Shown: positions 17,922 to 26,673, counted from the stretch's first letter. The stretch: DNA of 64,000 bases from JAAURS01 sp044923475 (GCF_044923475.1 NZ_CP137338.1:186001-250000), one strand, 5' to 3'. The notes: generated by a model not told the origin, from the sequence alone. A program made the numbers and translations.

Positions 17922-18593
17922 ATGGTTTTGATGCAGGATAACCCGTTAGAGGCAGTGTTTCGTCAAATCAACACTGGGGTTTTTCCTCCAATGGTTGAAA
18001 CGTTTGAACGGGGCAAAACGATCTTTTTTCCTGGGGACCCAGCTGAGCGCGTTTATTTTTTGATCAAGGGCGCGGTCAAGCTATCCCGCGTTTACGAGGC
18101 AGGAGAAGAAATTACGGTGGCGCTCCTGCGCGAGAACAGCGTGTTTGGGGTGCTGTCGCTGCTCACCAAAAATCGTTCGGATCGGTTTTACCACGCGGTG
18201 GCTTTTACGCCCGTGGAGCTGCTTTCGGTGCCGATCGAGCAGGTGGAGAAGGCGATGAAGGAAGATTCGGATCTCCCGATGGTGTTGCTGCGGGGGCTAT
18301 CATCGCGCATTCTGCAAACGGAGATGATGATCGAGACGCTGGCGCACCGGGATATGGGGTCTCGTCTGGTCAGTTTTATTTTGATTCTCTGTCGGGATTT
18401 TGGGGCGCAAAGCGGCAATGGCATTACGATCGACCTGAAGCTGTCACATCAGGCGATCGCCGAGGCGATCGGTTCTACCCGCGTGACCGTCACCCGTCTC
18501 CTGGGCGAACTCCGCGATCAGGGGATGATCTCGATTAATAAGAAAAAAATTACGGTGCATAACCCTATTTTGTTAGGGCAAAAGTTTGCTTAG
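17922..18593 (+). CDS. ntcA: Global nitrogen regulator NtcA
   Basis: A 223-residue Crp/Fnr-family activator that controls nitrogen assimilation in cyanobacteria and senses 2-oxoglutarate (with PipX). It has an N-terminal cyclic-nucleotide-binding fold (VETFERGKTIFFPGDPAERVYFL...), the long dimerisation helix, and a C-terminal helix-turn-helix whose recognition helix GSTRVTVTRLLGELR is the family hallmark. The protein starts MVLMQDNP, aligning with typical NtcA N-termini; a second Met three codons in is possible. It is divergent from fabI, with a long leader. Confidence 0.97.
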   Translation: MVLMQDNPLEAVFRQINTGVFPPMVETFERGKTIFFPGDPAERVYFLIKGAVKLSRVYEAGEEITVALLRENSVFGVLSLLTKNRSDRFYHAVAFTPVELLSVPIEQVEKAMKEDSDLPMVLLRGLSSRILQTEMMIETLAHRDMGSRLVSFILILCRDFGAQSGNGITIDLKLSHQAIAEAIGSTRVTVTRLLGELRDQGMISINKKKITVHNPILLGQKFA

Positions 18594-18599
18594 ACAAAT

Positions 18600-18853
18600 A
18601 TTGAAAATGAACTTGTACTGCGCTTAGTAATTTAGATTGATTACCCTTGAGCGCTCCTAGGAAATCATTCCCACTCTTGACGATGGTCTGAGCTGTTTTT
18701 TTAGGTGCTAATTGCATCAAATGCAAACACAACGCCCTTGAGAGCCATTTGGGTGGTGAACGCAGGCAATGCGGTAATCTCATTGGTTTTCGAGTCTACT
18801 TCGTAAGGTTCCAGAATCAGTCCGCGCTCCACAATGTAGGCACTCACGAGCAT
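18600..18853 (-). pseudogene. ISAs1-type transposase remnant (frameshifted)
   Basis: On the minus strand, 18853 to about 18703 encodes a transposase-like stretch (MLVSAYIVERGLILEPYEVD... through TNEITALPAF and ending FDAIST, then a stop). After a shift of frame it continues as KKTAQTIVKSGNDF and GALKGNQSKLL. Both halves match the DDE core of ISAs1/H-repeat transposases. The N-terminal two-thirds and the C-terminus are gone, and the fragment abuts the 3' end of ntcA. The surrounding 18594-19004 holds nothing else I can identify. Confidence 0.7.
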
Positions 18854-19004
18854 GATATGGCATAGGTTTCGAGGATTTTTTTAAATCGTCATGAATAATG
18901 CAGGCTAGATACATTTCGGGATAGTGAAGCTTTTGGCCGTCAACTCGGCCTTAATACGTCTTAAGATGGACTTTAGAACATTACAGCTCCCAAAACACTG
19001 AACC

Positions 19005-19190
19005 ATGGACTCTTTAGCAGAGAAACTGAACGTTAAACTGCATCAATGGCAGCCTGATATTGCCGATCGGGTGAGGCAATCCGTGGCTGAGATTATTGAA
19101 ATGGCGGATCAGAATACACTTGACGTTTTGCGTTCCAGAGCGATCGAGCAAGAAGTGCTGGATTTACTCGATGAACCCAATGCCCGGTGA
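19005..19190 (+). CDS. Putative antitoxin of a MazF-type module
   Basis: A 61-residue acidic, helical protein (MDSLAEKLNVKLHQWQP...) whose 3' end overlaps the following MazF-like gene by about 11-20 bases, the arrangement typical of toxin-antitoxin operons. I do not recognise a DNA-binding fold in it. The assignment rests on position, size and translational overlap. If correct, it binds and neutralises the toxin and probably represses the operon. Just upstream lies a decayed transposase. Confidence 0.6.
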   Translation: MDSLAEKLNVKLHQWQPDIADRVRQSVAEIIEMADQNTLDVLRSRAIEQEVLDLLDEPNAR

Positions 19191-19500
19191 GGTTTGGTTA
19201 GCTGATTTGGGTCTAGCGGCAAAAACGCGGCCTGTTGTCATTGTTTCACGCAGTGACCCGCAGCCGCCACGGGCTTTGATTATCTACGTCCCTCTAACAA
19301 CACAATACCGAGACAGTGAGTATGAGGCGATCTTGCCAAGGCTTAACTTTCTGAGGCAGGACTCTTTTGCAAATGTGCAGGGATTAGCTTCAATCCCAAC
19401 CGTCAGACTTGAGCGCAGGTTAGGTGTATTACCAGACGATGTAATGCTTAAAATTAAGCAAGCTCTTTGCTTTGCTTTAGATCTAGACGCTAACCTGTGA
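19171..19500 (+). CDS. MazF/PemK-family toxin (endoribonuclease)
   Basis: A 109-residue protein (106 if the ATG at 19180 is used) with the PemK/MazF signature: PGEVWLADLG at the N-terminus, KTRPVVIVSR next, and later FANVQGLASIPTVRLERRLG. Toxins of this family cleave mRNA or other RNA at short sequence motifs and arrest growth until bound by the antitoxin. Its start lies within the preceding small gene, implying translational coupling. The protein is full length for the family. Confidence 0.82.
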   Translation: MNPMPGEVWLADLGLAAKTRPVVIVSRSDPQPPRALIIYVPLTTQYRDSEYEAILPRLNFLRQDSFANVQGLASIPTVRLERRLGVLPDDVMLKIKQALCFALDLDANL

Positions 19501-19645
19501 AACTGCTTTATGAAGCTAACGCCACAAATCCAAATTTCGCTAGAAGCTCGGCAGTATGTATTGAAGCGCGATCGCTCCAACAAAGAAACAGAGATTGTAC
19601 GACGAGGGTCTACGATGGAAACCTACCGATCGATAAGCCCTCGCC

Positions 19646-20458
19646 ATGCACCCTTCACGTCTCTTTCTCGCTGCGCTGTTCTTACCATGCGCGATCTCGG
19701 GCCTGACCCTTAGTCCAGCGCTAACCCAGCGATCGCCCGCCGAACCCCTGCCCCAGACCAAACGCGATCGACCTTCCACTAGCATTTCCCTCAAACCGCA
19801 GACCGTCGTTTTGAGCTTTGGCAAAAAAGGCGCAGCATTTCCAGACTATAGAGAAGCGCGCATTCAATATCCCATCGCTTCCGGGTTGACAAACGCGACT
19901 GTTTTGCAGAAAGTCCAGACGGCTATTAGCCTCAAACAGGTCGTCGGCCAATCCCTGGCAGAAATGAAGCAGGAGTATAAAGAAAACCAGTGGCTGACGG
20001 AGGTGGCCTATGCCGTCAATTACAACCGCAATAATCTGCTCGATCTGACCTACGCAATTTCAGGCGTTGGCGCCTATCCCAGCAGTTTTGAAAAGCATGT
20101 GGCCGTCAATCTTAAAACAGGCCAAAGAGTACGGGCCAAGGATTTATTTAAGGCTGAAGGTCTGGGGGCGATCGCCCAAACCGTCGATCGAATGATGCAA
20201 CGGGAGATTCAGCAGAAGATTGCAGAGGTGAAACAGCAAGAACCCGACCTGGGAATCGATCGTTTTGCCAACCATCGCTTTCAACCCAAAAATTTAGAAG
20301 ACTTTACCCTCGGCACGACGGGTGTTACATTTCACTACAACTTTGAATTTCCTCACGTCATTAAAGCCATTGAGCCGTCTGGATCCTATCTTCTGCCCTA
20401 TACCCAACTGATTCGCTATATTCGTCAGGATGGCGTCCTCGCCTTTCATCTTAAATAG
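19646..20458 (+). CDS. Secreted DUF3298/DUF4163-type protein
   Basis: A 270-residue protein with a clear signal peptide (MHPSRLFLAALFLPCAISG..., cleavage about residue 27). The N-terminal half resembles DUF4163 (ARIQYPIASGL...) and the C-terminal half DUF3298 (VAVNLKTGQRVRAKDLFK, then VTFHYNFEFPHVI), as in RsiV-like or PdaC accessory modules. It is probably periplasmic or cell-wall associated. No catalytic residues can be assigned. Confidence 0.65.
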   Translation: MHPSRLFLAALFLPCAISGLTLSPALTQRSPAEPLPQTKRDRPSTSISLKPQTVVLSFGKKGAAFPDYREARIQYPIASGLTNATVLQKVQTAISLKQVVGQSLAEMKQEYKENQWLTEVAYAVNYNRNNLLDLTYAISGVGAYPSSFEKHVAVNLKTGQRVRAKDLFKAEGLGAIAQTVDRMMQREIQQKIAEVKQQEPDLGIDRFANHRFQPKNLEDFTLGTTGVTFHYNFEFPHVIKAIEPSGSYLLPYTQLIRYIRQDGVLAFHLK

Positions 20459-20566
20459 CGTAACGCGGGCAACAATCCCATTTGCCTTTAGATCGAGATC
20501 CCTTAAAGCGCGCCTCAGCGATGTCGATCCTCAGCATTAGGCTTAAAAAATCAGGAATGGTAAAGA

Positions 20567-21136
20567 ATGAGATTAATTCAGGCCGGGTGGATAGTATCGA
20601 TGGCGGTAGTGTTGGCGGGGAGCGGTCTCTCTCGCAATCCTGTCGCAGGGTCGAGTCTGCCGTTCGACACGGCAGCATTAGCAGCTCCGGTCAAGCAGAC
20701 AATCGAGGCAAAAATCGGACAATTTTTAGAGCGATTTGGCGGTCCCTATACAAAAGCAGCCGATGCCGTCTGGGTTGTCCCCTTTAAGGGCAAAGCGCTG
20801 GCAAACTTCGATGTTTTTATTGCAACCTCTTCAGATTCAAACTTATTGATTATTGGCGCGACCGTCGCTAAAAAACAGAACCTCAAGCTCTCTCAAGCGC
20901 TACTCCATCGGCTCTTAAAATACAACCATACGGCAGACTACGTGAAAGTCGGGCTGGATGATGACGAGGATTTATTTGCAAGAGCCGAACTCAATGCAAA
21001 AACGATGGATTTTGAATCGTTTAAGGAAGTTCTCGAACAAGTGGGGGCCGTTGCCGACGAACTTTACGCTCAAATTAAGCCCAATCTGAGCGCCGCACCC
21101 CAAACCCCTTCAGAGTCTCCGGTTGCAACTCATTGA
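20567..21136 (+). CDS. Secreted hypothetical protein, YbjN/chaperone-like fold suspected
   Basis: A 189-residue protein with an N-terminal hydrophobic signal (about residues 5-24) followed by a compact alpha/beta region (VWVVPFKGKALANFDVFIATSSDSNLL...). Its pattern reminds me of YbjN or type III chaperone-like domains common in cyanobacteria. The C-terminus is Pro/Ser-rich. It lies 108 bp after the DUF3298 gene on the same strand, ahead of the phosphatase. The function is unknown. Confidence 0.5.
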   Translation: MRLIQAGWIVSMAVVLAGSGLSRNPVAGSSLPFDTAALAAPVKQTIEAKIGQFLERFGGPYTKAADAVWVVPFKGKALANFDVFIATSSDSNLLIIGATVAKKQNLKLSQALLHRLLKYNHTADYVKVGLDDDEDLFARAELNAKTMDFESFKEVLEQVGAVADELYAQIKPNLSAAPQTPSESPVATH

Positions 21137-21153
21137 GGATTCGGCCTGCTAGA

Positions 21154-21173
21154 GTTTAACGTTTCTTAACCCT
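21154..21173 (+). promoter_or_regulatory. Possible Pho box upstream of phoX
   Basis: Two tandem heptamer-like elements, TTTAACG and CTTAACCC, start ten bases apart about 80-100 bp before the PhoX gene. Cyanobacterial PhoB (SphR) boxes are tandem CTTAACCT-like octamers with an 11-bp period, so the match is good in sequence but one base short in spacing. The placement before a predicted phosphatase gives it weight. Confidence 0.35.
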
Positions 21174-21253
21174 AGGCATTTAGACTGATCGCAGGAACTC
21201 GACGGCCAGTTTTTCTGTACCTCGAGTGCGGGTTTTAAGAATTCGTCATTTTA

Positions 21254-23455
21254 ATGAAGTTTGCCCCTATGAACCGTCGGGACTTTCTCGCGTTTTTTGG
21301 CTCAGCGTTGGGAGGAGCCGCGCTATCTCAGCATTTTTTATTCCGCGAAACCACGGCAGAGGCTACGTTATCTCAGGCCGCGCTTCCTTTCGTTCCCGTC
21401 CGAGGGCCGATGCCACTTCAGACTAGCGGCATCGCACCGCTGCAACAGGCCGAGCGCTATCGGCAGTTTGCGGTGGCAGACGATCTGGTTTTACCCAAGG
21501 GGTATCGATATCAGGTCATTGCGGCCTGGGGCGATCGCCTCGGCGATTCTCGGTTTGGCTATAACAACGACTACCTCTCCTTCATCGAAACCGCCCCCAA
21601 CGAAGGCCACCTCGTCGTCAACTTCGAATACATCAGCGCCATTCCCTGGATCCAAAGCTATGAAGCTGCGATCGGTCAGCCCCTGCCATTCAAGGCCGTG
21701 GAAGTGGCTGTCAAAGCGGCTGGAGACAAGGGCATCGATGCCTTTAGCTTGCAGGATACGGACCCCCTCAAGGCCCAAATTCGCCAGATTGCCAAAGAAG
21801 CGCTGATCGACCAAGGGCTTGGGGTGCTGTCCGTTCGCAAAACTCCTGCAGGGCAGTGGGAGCGGACCTACGCCAAAACCGATCGCCGCGTGACCGGAAT
21901 TTCCGGGTTAGAAGATCGGCGTTACTTGGCCTGTACGGGTCCGGCTCGGGCCGTGTTTCAGAAAGCGAAAGGACAGGGTTATGCGGATCGACTGGGCGAT
22001 CGCATCATCGGCACCATGGCGAACTGTGCGGGCGGCACAACCCCCTGGGGGACTGTCCTGAGTGCGGAAGAGAATTTCCAAAACCAGGTTGTAGAGGCTG
22101 TCTATGCCGACGGTACCTCCTTTTCCCCCAGCAATAAGCGATTTGCGTTCGATGCCGAAGAAGTTTCGGGGCAAGGCAATGTTTTGGGGCTGGCTGGCAA
22201 CAAGTATGGCTGGATTGTCGAAATAGACCCCGCCAACCCTCAGGACTACGGCACGAAGCATAGTTGGTTGGGACGCTACCGCCACGAGGCTGTCGGGGTT
22301 AGGGCTGAGGCGGGCAAGCCCCTGGCGTTTTACTCCGGCTGCGATCGCCAGGGCGGGCACCTGTACAAATTTGTCAGTCGCGATCGCGTCGTCAACCCTA
22401 AGAACAAACAAAACTCTCGCCTGCTCGAAACCGGAATGCTCTATGCGGCCAAGTTTAACCCCGACGGAACGGGCCAGTGGATTGCGCTAAAGCCCGATAC
22501 GCCCATCAACCCAAACCTGCCCAGCCAATTGCTGGGAAATCTATTGCCCTTGCCCAAGCGTCCAGAAGGCGGGTACCTTGCGGCCAAAACCGATGGAGAA
22601 GTGCTGGCCTTCAAGCAACAATACAAAACCCTAGCCGATCTCTATACGGGTAGCCCCGTCGAGCAGCAGGGCGCAATTTTAATCGACGCGCACTATGCCG
22701 GGAATGCCATTGGCGCAACCGCAACCGCCCGTCCCGAAGATACTGAAATTGCACCAGATGGCTCGTTGTATATCGCCTTTACCTCCGGTACCCCAGGCAG
22801 CAGCGGTGGGATAGATGGTGCGATCTTCAAAGGACCTCAGGGCGAAACGCCCTACGAGTACGGCTTCATCATGCATCTGATTGAAGATAAAGCAGACCCA
22901 GCCGCCCTGACCTTTCGCTGGTCCATGCTGGCAACGGGCGGAGAGCCAGCCCAAGGCGGGCTGGGCTTTGCCAATCCAGATAATCTTCTGTTCGACCGCG
23001 CCGCAAACCTGTGGATGGTCACCGACATGTCCAGCAACAAGCTCAATCAAGCGCTTCCAACTCGCCTGGAAGGGGGCAAGTCCGCCAGCCAGTCGAACCT
23101 GCGCGGACTTTATGGCAACAACGCCATTTGGTTTATGCCAACGCGCGGACCGCATGCGGGCAAAGCCTATTTGTTTGGAATGGGTCCGATGGAGTGCGAA
23201 ACCACTGGGCCAGTGTTCAGCACCGACCAAAAAACCTTATTTCTGTCCGTGCAACATCCAGGAGAAACGAACGGCACCCGTCAGGCTCAGGCTTCCCAAC
23301 CCCGCCAATTTGCCATGAAAACCACCGATGGCAAAGACTTCGTCCAAACGCGTCAAGTCCCCATCGGCTCCAATTGGCCCAACCCCAACAGCAACAAACC
23401 CCCTCGCCCCGCAGTCGTTGCCATCACTCGGGACGACCGACAGGCGATCGCCTAG
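21254..23455 (+). CDS. phoX: PhoX family (DUF839) phosphatase, Tat-exported
   Basis: A 733-residue DUF839/PhoX protein, the calcium- and iron-dependent alkaline phosphatase family that releases phosphate from organic esters in the periplasm. The N-terminus has a twin-arginine signal (MNRRDFLAFFGSALGG). Conserved stretches include NCAGGTTPWGTVLSAEENF (about residue 258), EIDPANPQDYGTKHSWLGRYRHEA and GCDRQGGHLYKF. The start may be ATG 21254 or ATG 21269, the latter placing RR at residues 3-4. It ends ten bases from the convergent fur gene. It is probably phosphate-regulated. Confidence 0.85.
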   Translation: MKFAPMNRRDFLAFFGSALGGAALSQHFLFRETTAEATLSQAALPFVPVRGPMPLQTSGIAPLQQAERYRQFAVADDLVLPKGYRYQVIAAWGDRLGDSRFGYNNDYLSFIETAPNEGHLVVNFEYISAIPWIQSYEAAIGQPLPFKAVEVAVKAAGDKGIDAFSLQDTDPLKAQIRQIAKEALIDQGLGVLSVRKTPAGQWERTYAKTDRRVTGISGLEDRRYLACTGPARAVFQKAKGQGYADRLGDRIIGTMANCAGGTTPWGTVLSAEENFQNQVVEAVYADGTSFSPSNKRFAFDAEEVSGQGNVLGLAGNKYGWIVEIDPANPQDYGTKHSWLGRYRHEAVGVRAEAGKPLAFYSGCDRQGGHLYKFVSRDRVVNPKNKQNSRLLETGMLYAAKFNPDGTGQWIALKPDTPINPNLPSQLLGNLLPLPKRPEGGYLAAKTDGEVLAFKQQYKTLADLYTGSPVEQQGAILIDAHYAGNAIGATATARPEDTEIAPDGSLYIAFTSGTPGSSGGIDGAIFKGPQGETPYEYGFIMHLIEDKADPAALTFRWSMLATGGEPAQGGLGFANPDNLLFDRAANLWMVTDMSSNKLNQALPTRLEGGKSASQSNLRGLYGNNAIWFMPTRGPHAGKAYLFGMGPMECETTGPVFSTDQKTLFLSVQHPGETNGTRQAQASQPRQFAMKTTDGKDFVQTRQVPIGSNWPNPNSNKPPRPAVVAITRDDRQAIA

Positions 23456-23464
23456 TCAAACGGC

Positions 23465-23914
23465 CTAATCGGGCAGAATCGATCGCTGGCACTTCGGACA
23501 AATGGCATGGATGAGAAGCTGACAGTCCAGCAAGTGGAAGCCTTCTTTCTCTGCCGTTTTAGACCCCACCTTGAGAATCGATTCGCTCTTGAACTCAATG
23601 GTTTTGTTACATTTCACGCAAATGAGATGGTGATGGTGATTGGGATAGGGCTGATTGATTTCGTAATGCTTGTGATCTTCCGCAAATTCCAACTCGCGCA
23701 GAATCCCCATCCGCGCCATCAACTTCACCGTGCGGTAAATGGTAGACAAACTGATGGGATTGCCCAGCTCTTGAAGCTTGTTATGAAGATCTTCTGCACT
23801 GAGGTGGGTGCCTTCAGTCAGATTTTGAAACACATTGAGGATCACTTCCCTTTGCGGAGTGAGCCGCCATCCTCTCTCATTGAGTTCAGACTTCAGCGAG
23901 TTTGCAGTATACAT
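23465..23914 (-). CDS. fur: Ferric uptake regulator family protein (Fur)
   Basis: A 149-residue Fur-family repressor. It has the N-terminal winged helix (LNERGWRLTPQREVILNVF, then ISLSTIYRTVKLMARMG), the metal site NHHHHLICVKC and a C-terminal CPKC zinc motif. The N-terminus closely resembles cyanobacterial FurA, the iron-responsive regulator; Zur and PerR paralogues share the fold, so the exact class is inferred. The upstream intergenic region carries three copies of an operator-like repeat, consistent with autoregulation. Confidence 0.88.
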   Translation of the reverse strand: MYTANSLKSELNERGWRLTPQREVILNVFQNLTEGTHLSAEDLHNKLQELGNPISLSTIYRTVKLMARMGILRELEFAEDHKHYEINQPYPNHHHHLICVKCNKTIEFKSESILKVGSKTAEKEGFHLLDCQLLIHAICPKCQRSILPD

Positions 23915-23923
23915 CGCTCTAAG

Positions 23924-24000
23924 TTCTCAATAAAGTTCACTTATTGAGAATCATACATCAATTCCAAGGGCACTTGCAACAAAGACGTCTTATTGAGAAT
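23924..24000 (-). promoter_or_regulatory. Fur-operator-like repeat cluster
   Basis: TTCTCAATAA (23924-23933) and TTATTGAGAA (23941-23950) form an exact 10-bp inverted repeat with a 7-base spacer. A third copy, TTATTGAGAAT, lies at 23990-24000. The cluster starts ten bases before the fur start codon and fills its promoter region. The AT-rich TTATTGAGAA motif resembles Fur-type operators. The identity as Fur boxes is inferred. Confidence 0.55.
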
Positions 24001-24008
24001 TAGTCGCT

Positions 24009-24506
24009 TTAGGTGTCAAAGGCATTCAGCGCAAGGGTTTTCTCGATCTCTTGCCAATGGCTCACGCAGCCCGAAACGGTTAAGGTTGCCGCTCTGCCCC
24101 ATTCTGTATGGGTTAGCTCGATTTTGAGATAATTTTCCGGCCAGTCTGCCAAGCGCTCCGGCCATTCGATCGCCGTAATTCCTAGGGGAGCATCCAGTCC
24201 CAGCCAATAAGTTTCTGGATGCAGATCGCAAACTTCGGCGGGCGTGAGGCGATAGAGGTCGAAGTGATACAGCGGAATCCGGCCTTCGCGATACTCGTGA
24301 ATGAGCGCAAACGTAGGGCTGACAATGACATCGACAATCCCCAATCCCATTCCTACACCCTGCACTAAGGAGGTTTTGCCCGCGCCCAACCTTCCCTCCA
24401 GGATCAGTACTGCCCCGGCAGTCAGCATTTTACCTAAGGTTTGACCGAGAGCCTGAGTGTGTTCCAGGCTCAAAAGCTGTAAGGTCAGAGATGTATCGTC
24501 TGCCAT
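24009..24506 (-). CDS. tsaE: tRNA t6A biosynthesis ATPase TsaE
   Basis: A 165-residue P-loop ATPase that works with TsaB, TsaC and TsaD to form N6-threonylcarbamoyladenosine at position 37 of ANN-decoding tRNAs. The Walker A GRLGAGKTSLVQG (about residue 38), the SPTFALIHEYREGRIPLYHFDLYR stretch in two parts and ITAIEWPERL are typical. The length is normal. The rest of the set is not in this window. Upstream, 24507-24662 separates it from the divergent RimK-like gene. Confidence 0.92.
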   Translation of the reverse strand: MADDTSLTLQLLSLEHTQALGQTLGKMLTAGAVLILEGRLGAGKTSLVQGVGMGLGIVDVIVSPTFALIHEYREGRIPLYHFDLYRLTPAEVCDLHPETYWLGLDAPLGITAIEWPERLADWPENYLKIELTHTEWGRAATLTVSGCVSHWQEIEKTLALNAFDT

Positions 24507-24662
24507 TGCGTTCTTTCAAAGATTTCCATCATAGTGGTAGGAATGGACGGTGCGGTCAAACACCCCAGAGGCAGATTCTCCTCTGCGGGCTTTCGCTCGT
24601 CGCTTGCTGCAGTAGAGCTGCGCCTGACTCGTTCTGTTCACTTTCCTTTAGGTTAGCGAAAT

Positions 24663-25553
24663 ATGAGAGTTGCAATCTTGTCGCAAGATGGCTCGTTTTA
24701 TTCAACCCGCCGCCTGATGGAAGCAGGGCTAGAACGCGGTCACGAGGTCCAGGTTCTCGATTTTCTGCGCTGTGCGGTGATGCTCCACGCCCGCAGTCCT
24801 CAACTATGGCATAAGGGTCAGCGCTGTCCCAGGTTTGATGCTGCAATTCCGCGCATTGGCCCTGGCAAGGCAATCTACGGGACTGCTGTGGCGCGCCAGC
24901 TCGAAATCATGGGCGTTCCGATCCTCAACTCGGCAGCGGCGATCGCCTGCGCGCGGGACAAGCTGCACTGCTATCAGCAACTGGCCGGCCAAGGGCTGCC
25001 GATTCCTGCAACTGGCTTTACCTATGCCTGCAAGGATGTAGAAACCGTGCTGTCTGGCATGAATTCTAAATCTGTAGTGATGAAGCTGTTGAAAGGCAGT
25101 CACGGCATTGGAGTCGTCCTGGCTGAGACGTTACCGACTGCCCGTGCCCTGTTTGAGGCGTTTCGGGGCGTGGAAGCCGACGTACTGGTTCAGGAGTGTA
25201 TCGATGAGGCGCGTGGCGTCGATCTGCGCTGTTTTGTCATTGGCGATCGAGTTGCAGCTGCAATTCAGCGCAAGGGACCGCCGGGGGAATTTAGGGCCAA
25301 TCTCCATCGCGGTGCGACGGCCCATCCAGTGGTGCTAACCGCGCAGGAGGAGAAAATTGCTGTAGCGGCAGCCCAAGCGATCGGCCTTCAGGTGGCGGGG
25401 GTCGATCTGCTGAGAACGCAACGGGGCGCGCTGGTGATTGAGGTGAATGCTTCTCCAGGTCTCGAAGGCATCGAAAAAGCCACTCAAATTGACTTAGCCG
25501 ATCGGACGATCGCGTTTTTGGAGAACTGGGTAGTAGATCGGATCGTAACCTAA
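24663..25553 (+). CDS. rimK: RimK-family ATP-grasp glutamate ligase
   Basis: A 296-residue ATP-grasp ligase of the RimK type, which adds glutamate residues to ribosomal protein S6 or makes related alpha-peptide links. Seen are the N-terminal ILSQDGSFYSTRRLMEAG, the central KLLKGSHGIGVVLAE ATP-binding loop, QECIDEARGVDLRCFVIGD, and the metal-binding EVNASPGLEGIEKAT at the C-terminus. Target specificity within the family cannot be read from sequence; other members act on coenzyme F420 or lysine-biosynthesis carriers. Confidence 0.8.
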   Translation: MRVAILSQDGSFYSTRRLMEAGLERGHEVQVLDFLRCAVMLHARSPQLWHKGQRCPRFDAAIPRIGPGKAIYGTAVARQLEIMGVPILNSAAAIACARDKLHCYQQLAGQGLPIPATGFTYACKDVETVLSGMNSKSVVMKLLKGSHGIGVVLAETLPTARALFEAFRGVEADVLVQECIDEARGVDLRCFVIGDRVAAAIQRKGPPGEFRANLHRGATAHPVVLTAQEEKIAVAAAQAIGLQVAGVDLLRTQRGALVIEVNASPGLEGIEKATQIDLADRTIAFLENWVVDRIVT

Positions 25554-25680
25554 AGCCAAACGAGCGCGGGGTCAGGATTTGAATATGTCAGAAGGAGAAG
25601 ATGTTTCAATCTAGATTGGTAAATTGGCAGAAGGCGAGCGGTTGGATGAGATGATTGAGTAAATTTTGCATCCCTTCGAC

Positions 25681-26583
25681 ATGTCCAAGAATAGCTCTGA
25701 CCAATTCTCTAAACAGTTCTTAGAGGAAGTCCTGACGCCTCTGGGCAACGTAGAAATTAGTCACGAAGTCTTGGGCGAAGCTCAGCTTGTCGATGTCTAC
25801 TTCGTTCCGAGTCCTCAACCTTCTGTTGACCCTACTTCTTTAGGGCTGCTCGGTCGCATTTCTCAACATCCTTGTCTGATCGAACCCTTTCGCAATCAGC
25901 CTACCGCTACGGAGATACGGAGTTGTTTGCTCAAGCTGTTTCAGGTACAGGGAGATCGTCAGCGACAGGCCAGACGAGAATCGAAAGCGTTACTAGAAGT
26001 TAATTTGCCCCAACTTTGGATTTTTGCGCCTTCGGCCTCCGAGCGTTTATTGCAAACTTTTGGGGCAATCGGTTCTGAAAGCTGGCCTGCTGGAGTCTAT
26101 TTTTTGGCACCCTCATTGAGGACGGCGATCGTCGCGATCGATCGGCTTCCTCGTACTGAAGAGTCCCTCTGGCTGCGGTTATTGGGAAAGGGAAGGACGC
26201 AAAAGGGGGCGATTGCTGAGGTGTTGGCGTTTGAGACGGACGACCCCAGGCGCTCCAGTATAATGAGATTGTTGGCAAACTGGAAAATCAGCATTGAAGT
26301 GACCGGGCAGATTGAAGCAGAGCAGGAGCTGATGATGGTGTTATCGCAAGCTTATCTAGAGTGGGAACGGCAGACGGAGCAACGCGGCAGACAAGAGGGC
26401 AGACAAGAGGGCGAATGCTCGCTTGTTCTCCGCCAGCTAACCCGCCGCATCGGTAACATCGCCCCAGACCTGCGAGCGAAAATCCAATCGCTCTCGCTGC
26501 CTCAACTTGAAGCCTTAGGCGAAGCACTACTGGACTTTTCGCACCCTGATAATTTGGTGGAATGGCTGCGATTGCATTCTTGA
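25681..26583 (+). CDS. DUF4351 protein with N-terminal nuclease-like region (copy 1)
   Basis: A 300-residue protein. The N-terminal ~210 residues resemble cyanobacterial PD-(D/E)XK-type accessory proteins (no motif certain). A short tandem linker (GRQEGRQEGE) follows, then the DUF4351 domain (LVLRQLTRRIGNIAPDLR..., ending LLDFSHPDNLVEWLRLHS). ATG 25681 is preferred to the TTG at 25666. Two paralogues elsewhere in the window share the same C-terminal domain behind different N-termini. The function is unknown; relatives are annotated as putative transposases or recombination-promoting nucleases. Confidence 0.65.
   Translation: MSKNSSDQFSKQFLEEVLTPLGNVEISHEVLGEAQLVDVYFVPSPQPSVDPTSLGLLGRISQHPCLIEPFRNQPTATEIRSCLLKLFQVQGDRQRQARRESKALLEVNLPQLWIFAPSASERLLQTFGAIGSESWPAGVYFLAPSLRTAIVAIDRLPRTEESLWLRLLGKGRTQKGAIAEVLAFETDDPRRSSIMRLLANWKISIEVTGQIEAEQELMMVLSQAYLEWERQTEQRGRQEGRQEGECSLVLRQLTRRIGNIAPDLRAKIQSLSLPQLEALGEALLDFSHPDNLVEWLRLHS
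26386..26409 (+). repeat. 12-bp tandem repeat in DUF4351 linker (2 units)
   Basis: Two exact copies of GGCAGACAAGAG encode the GRQE linker of the DUF4351 protein. In-frame 12-bp units of this kind can gain or lose copies by replication slippage without breaking the frame. Confidence 0.8.
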
Positions 26584-26673
26584 GAAAAACCTGCATCGCG
26601 TTTCCGATCGACTGCGATTACTGGAGTGTAGCTCGAAAGAGATAATCACACTTTTAACCAACAAGGTTGCGCT

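Noticed and set aside
19510..19713. 67-codon open frame after the MazF-like gene
   Set aside because: It overlaps the signal-peptide region of the DUF3298 gene in another frame and shows no recognisable sequence.
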